Assembly (NCBI RefSeq): GCF_014203555.1
Contig: NZ_JACHJH010000005.1
Span: forward strand, 412,225 to 476,224
Direction: 5' to 3'
Origin: Streptomyces olivoverticillatus
Lineage (GTDB): Bacteria > Actinomycetota > Actinomycetes > Streptomycetales > Streptomycetaceae
Length of the DNA stretch: 64,000 nucleotides
Shown here: one piece after another, positions 62,544 to 64,000 of the stretch
How positions within the stretch are numbered: the first letter of the stretch is position 1
How the letters are laid out: each line of letters starts with the position of its first letter
Made by a program: the position numbers and the translations under genes
Notes under the pieces: generated by a model
Databases searched by the model: none
What the model was told of the DNA's origin: nothing
Seen by the model: the letters and a program-made list of their open reading frames with translations, nothing else

Positions 62544-63884
62544 CTATGCCCGGGGGCGACCCATCGCGCGGTACGTCCAGCCCGCCGCCCGCCACGTGCC
62601 GGCGTCCAGCGCGTTGCGTCCGTCGAGGATCCGCTGCGCCGCCACCACGTCGCCCAGCTCCGCCGGGTCCAGCTCGCGGAATTCACGCCACTCCGTGAGG
62701 TGCAGCACCACATGCGCCCCGCGGCACGCGTCCAGCGCCGTGGGCGCGTAGGCCAGCGTGGGGTAGAGCCGCCGGGCGTTGTCCATGCCCTTGGGGTCGT
62801 ACACCGTGACCTGGCCGCCCTGCAGATGGATCTGCCCGGCGACGTTGAGTGCGGGCGAGTCCCGGACGTCGTCCGAGTCCGGCTTGAACGTGGCGCCCAG
62901 CACCGCCACCCGCTGCCCGAGGAAGCTGCCGCCCACGCTCTCGCGGGCGAGCTCGACCATGTGCGAGCGGCGCCGCATGTTGATGGAGTCGACCTCGCGC
63001 AGGAAAGTCAGCGCCTGGTCGACGCCCAGCTCCCCGGCCCGCGCCATGAAGGCCCGGATGTCCTTGGGCAGGCAGCCCCCGCCGAAGCCGACCCCGGCCC
63101 GCAGGAACTTCTTGCCGATCCGGTCGTCGTGGCCGATGGCCTCGGCCAGCTTCGCCACGTCGCCGTCGGCGGCCTCGCATACCTCGGCCATGGCGTTGAT
63201 GAAAGAAATCTTGGTCGCCAGGAAGGAGTTGGCGGCGGTCTTGACCAGCTCGGCCGTCGGGTAGTCGGCGACCACGAACGGCGTGCCCTCCCCGATCGGC
63301 GTCGCGTACACCTCGCGCAGCACCTTCTCGGCCCGCTCCCCGGCGACGCCGACCACGATCCGGTCGGGGTGCAGCGTGTCCTCGACGGCGAACCCCTCGC
63401 GCAGGAACTCGGGGTTCCACGCCAGCTCCACATCGCTGCCGGCCGGTGCCAGCTCCACGAGCAGCTCGGCCAGCCGTGCCGCACTGCCGACCGGCACCGT
63501 CGACTTGCCGACGACCAGCGCCGGGCGGCGCAGCTGCGGCGCGAGGGAGGTGAAGGCGCTCTCGACGTAGGACATGTCGCAGGCGTACTCGCCGTGCTTC
63601 TGCGGGGTGTTCACACAGATGAAGTGGACGTCGCCGAACTCGCCGGCCTCCTCGAAGGACGTCGTGAAGCGCAGCCGCCCGCTCGACCCCTCGATCCCGG
63701 CGACGTGCTTGCGCAGCAGCTCCTCCAGCCCCGGCTCGTACATCGGGACCTTGCCGTGCGAGAGGGACTCCACCTTCTCGGGCACGACGTCGAGGCCCAG
63801 GACGTCGAACCCCAGCTCGGCCATGGCCGCGGCGTGCGTGGCGCCGAGGTAGCCGGTGCCGATCACAGTGATCTTGGGGGCCAT
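62544..63884 (-). CDS. UDP-glucose/GDP-mannose 6-dehydrogenase
   Basis: The 446-residue NAD-dependent enzyme oxidises the C6 hydroxyl of a nucleotide sugar to the carboxylate in two steps, supplying glucuronic or mannuronic acid for glycans. The Rossmann motif is ITVIGTGYLGATHAAAMAELG (split near residue 5-25), with VNTPQKHGEY, AWNPEFLREGFAVED and ETVKTAANSFLATKISFINA-like VKTAANSFLATKISFINAMA. The active-site Cys271 is in GVGFGGGCLPKD. GGAG lies upstream of the ATG complementary to 63882-63884. No other glycan gene is next to it within the window, though GtrA is 3 kb away. Confidence 0.95.
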   Translation of the reverse strand: MAPKITVIGTGYLGATHAAAMAELGFDVLGLDVVPEKVESLSHGKVPMYEPGLEELLRKHVAGIEGSSGRLRFTTSFEEAGEFGDVHFICVNTPQKHGEYACDMSYVESAFTSLAPQLRRPALVVGKSTVPVGSAARLAELLVELAPAGSDVELAWNPEFLREGFAVEDTLHPDRIVVGVAGERAEKVLREVYATPIGEGTPFVVADYPTAELVKTAANSFLATKISFINAMAEVCEAADGDVAKLAEAIGHDDRIGKKFLRAGVGFGGGCLPKDIRAFMARAGELGVDQALTFLREVDSINMRRRSHMVELARESVGGSFLGQRVAVLGATFKPDSDDVRDSPALNVAGQIHLQGGQVTVYDPKGMDNARRLYPTLAYAPTALDACRGAHVVLHLTEWREFRELDPAELGDVVAAQRILDGRNALDAGTWRAAGWTYRAMGRPRA

Positions 63885-64000
63885 GCGGTGCTCCTGGTGC
63901 TGTCACGTGCTGACGGGGCTGACTGCGGGCCCGAGCATAGTCGGGGCCGGGGGAGGGAAGCCCTCCGGTAGCCCGGTGGCTGTCGGCAAGCTCACGTATA
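63885..64000. other. Upstream region at window end
   Basis: The last 116 bases hold the leader and probable promoter of the dehydrogenase gene (reading leftward). Nothing coding can be supported before the window ends. Confidence 0.35.

Overview
This is a 64-kb stretch of high-GC actinobacterial chromosome, almost certainly Streptomyces. The evidence is third-position G/C codon use, frequent GTG starts, Streptomyces-type Rpf/LysM proteins, a ydaO-type riboswitch ahead of an rpf gene, and a tRNA-Leu(UAA) with the sequence and setting of bldA. From memory, the order mfd - mazG - P450 - rpf - eno - divIC - ppx - ndh - cfa - ABC transporter - bldA - thiolase - cystathionine beta-synthase - sigI - hut - POT transporter - two-component system - purK/purE matches the conserved core of Streptomyces chromosomes. 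No rRNA, CRISPR array, prophage or intact transposase is visible.

Layout. 1-11.8 kb holds the end of a secreted protein gene, a MacB-like ABC transporter, mfd, a DUF2079 membrane protein, a SurA-like lipoprotein, mazG and a small membrane protein. 11.8-17.5 kb holds a cytochrome P450, two resuscitation-promoting factors (the second behind a c-di-AMP riboswitch), enolase and DivIC. 17.6-22.6 kb holds a DUF501 protein, exopolyphosphatase, type II NADH dehydrogenase and a cyclopropane fatty acid synthase. 22.6-28.6 kb holds a 210-bp MITE, a second MacB-like transporter paralogous and inverted relative to the first, bldA, a Bax-inhibitor-1 protein and small proteins. 28.6-38.3 kb holds a membrane/coiled-coil protein, thiolase, SGNH hydrolase, cystathionine beta-synthase, a MatB-like ligase, an RpiR regulator and a secreted hydrolase. 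38.4-41.3 kb is a partner-switching module (HATPase, STAS, SigB-type sigma) plus a small secreted protein.

41.3-47.0 kb is a histidine-utilisation operon read leftward, hutU - M20 amidohydrolase - hutF - hutI. hutH and hutG are not in the window. 47.1-51.4 kb is an overlapping three-gene FAD/[2Fe-2S] amino- or imino-acid dehydrogenase beside a divergent fold-type III PLP enzyme. Two of the dehydrogenase genes carry the only in-frame TTA codons I found in the window, so bldA probably controls them. 52.2-54.8 kb is a three-gene cell-surface locus: an LPQTG-anchored protein, a DUF916-like membrane protein and a neocarzinostatin-like membrane protein. The remainder is a POT transporter, a two-component system, a GtrA protein, purK-purE-dipeptidase and a UDP-glucose/GDP-mannose dehydrogenase.

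The most interesting points are the non-canonical C33 in the bldA anticodon loop together with TTA codons in the nearby redox operon, the three-gene surface locus, a duplicated metal-site motif in HutF, an amidohydrolase standing where hutG would be expected, two MITE copies (one forming part of the mazG promoter), and families of palindromic repeats at gene ends.
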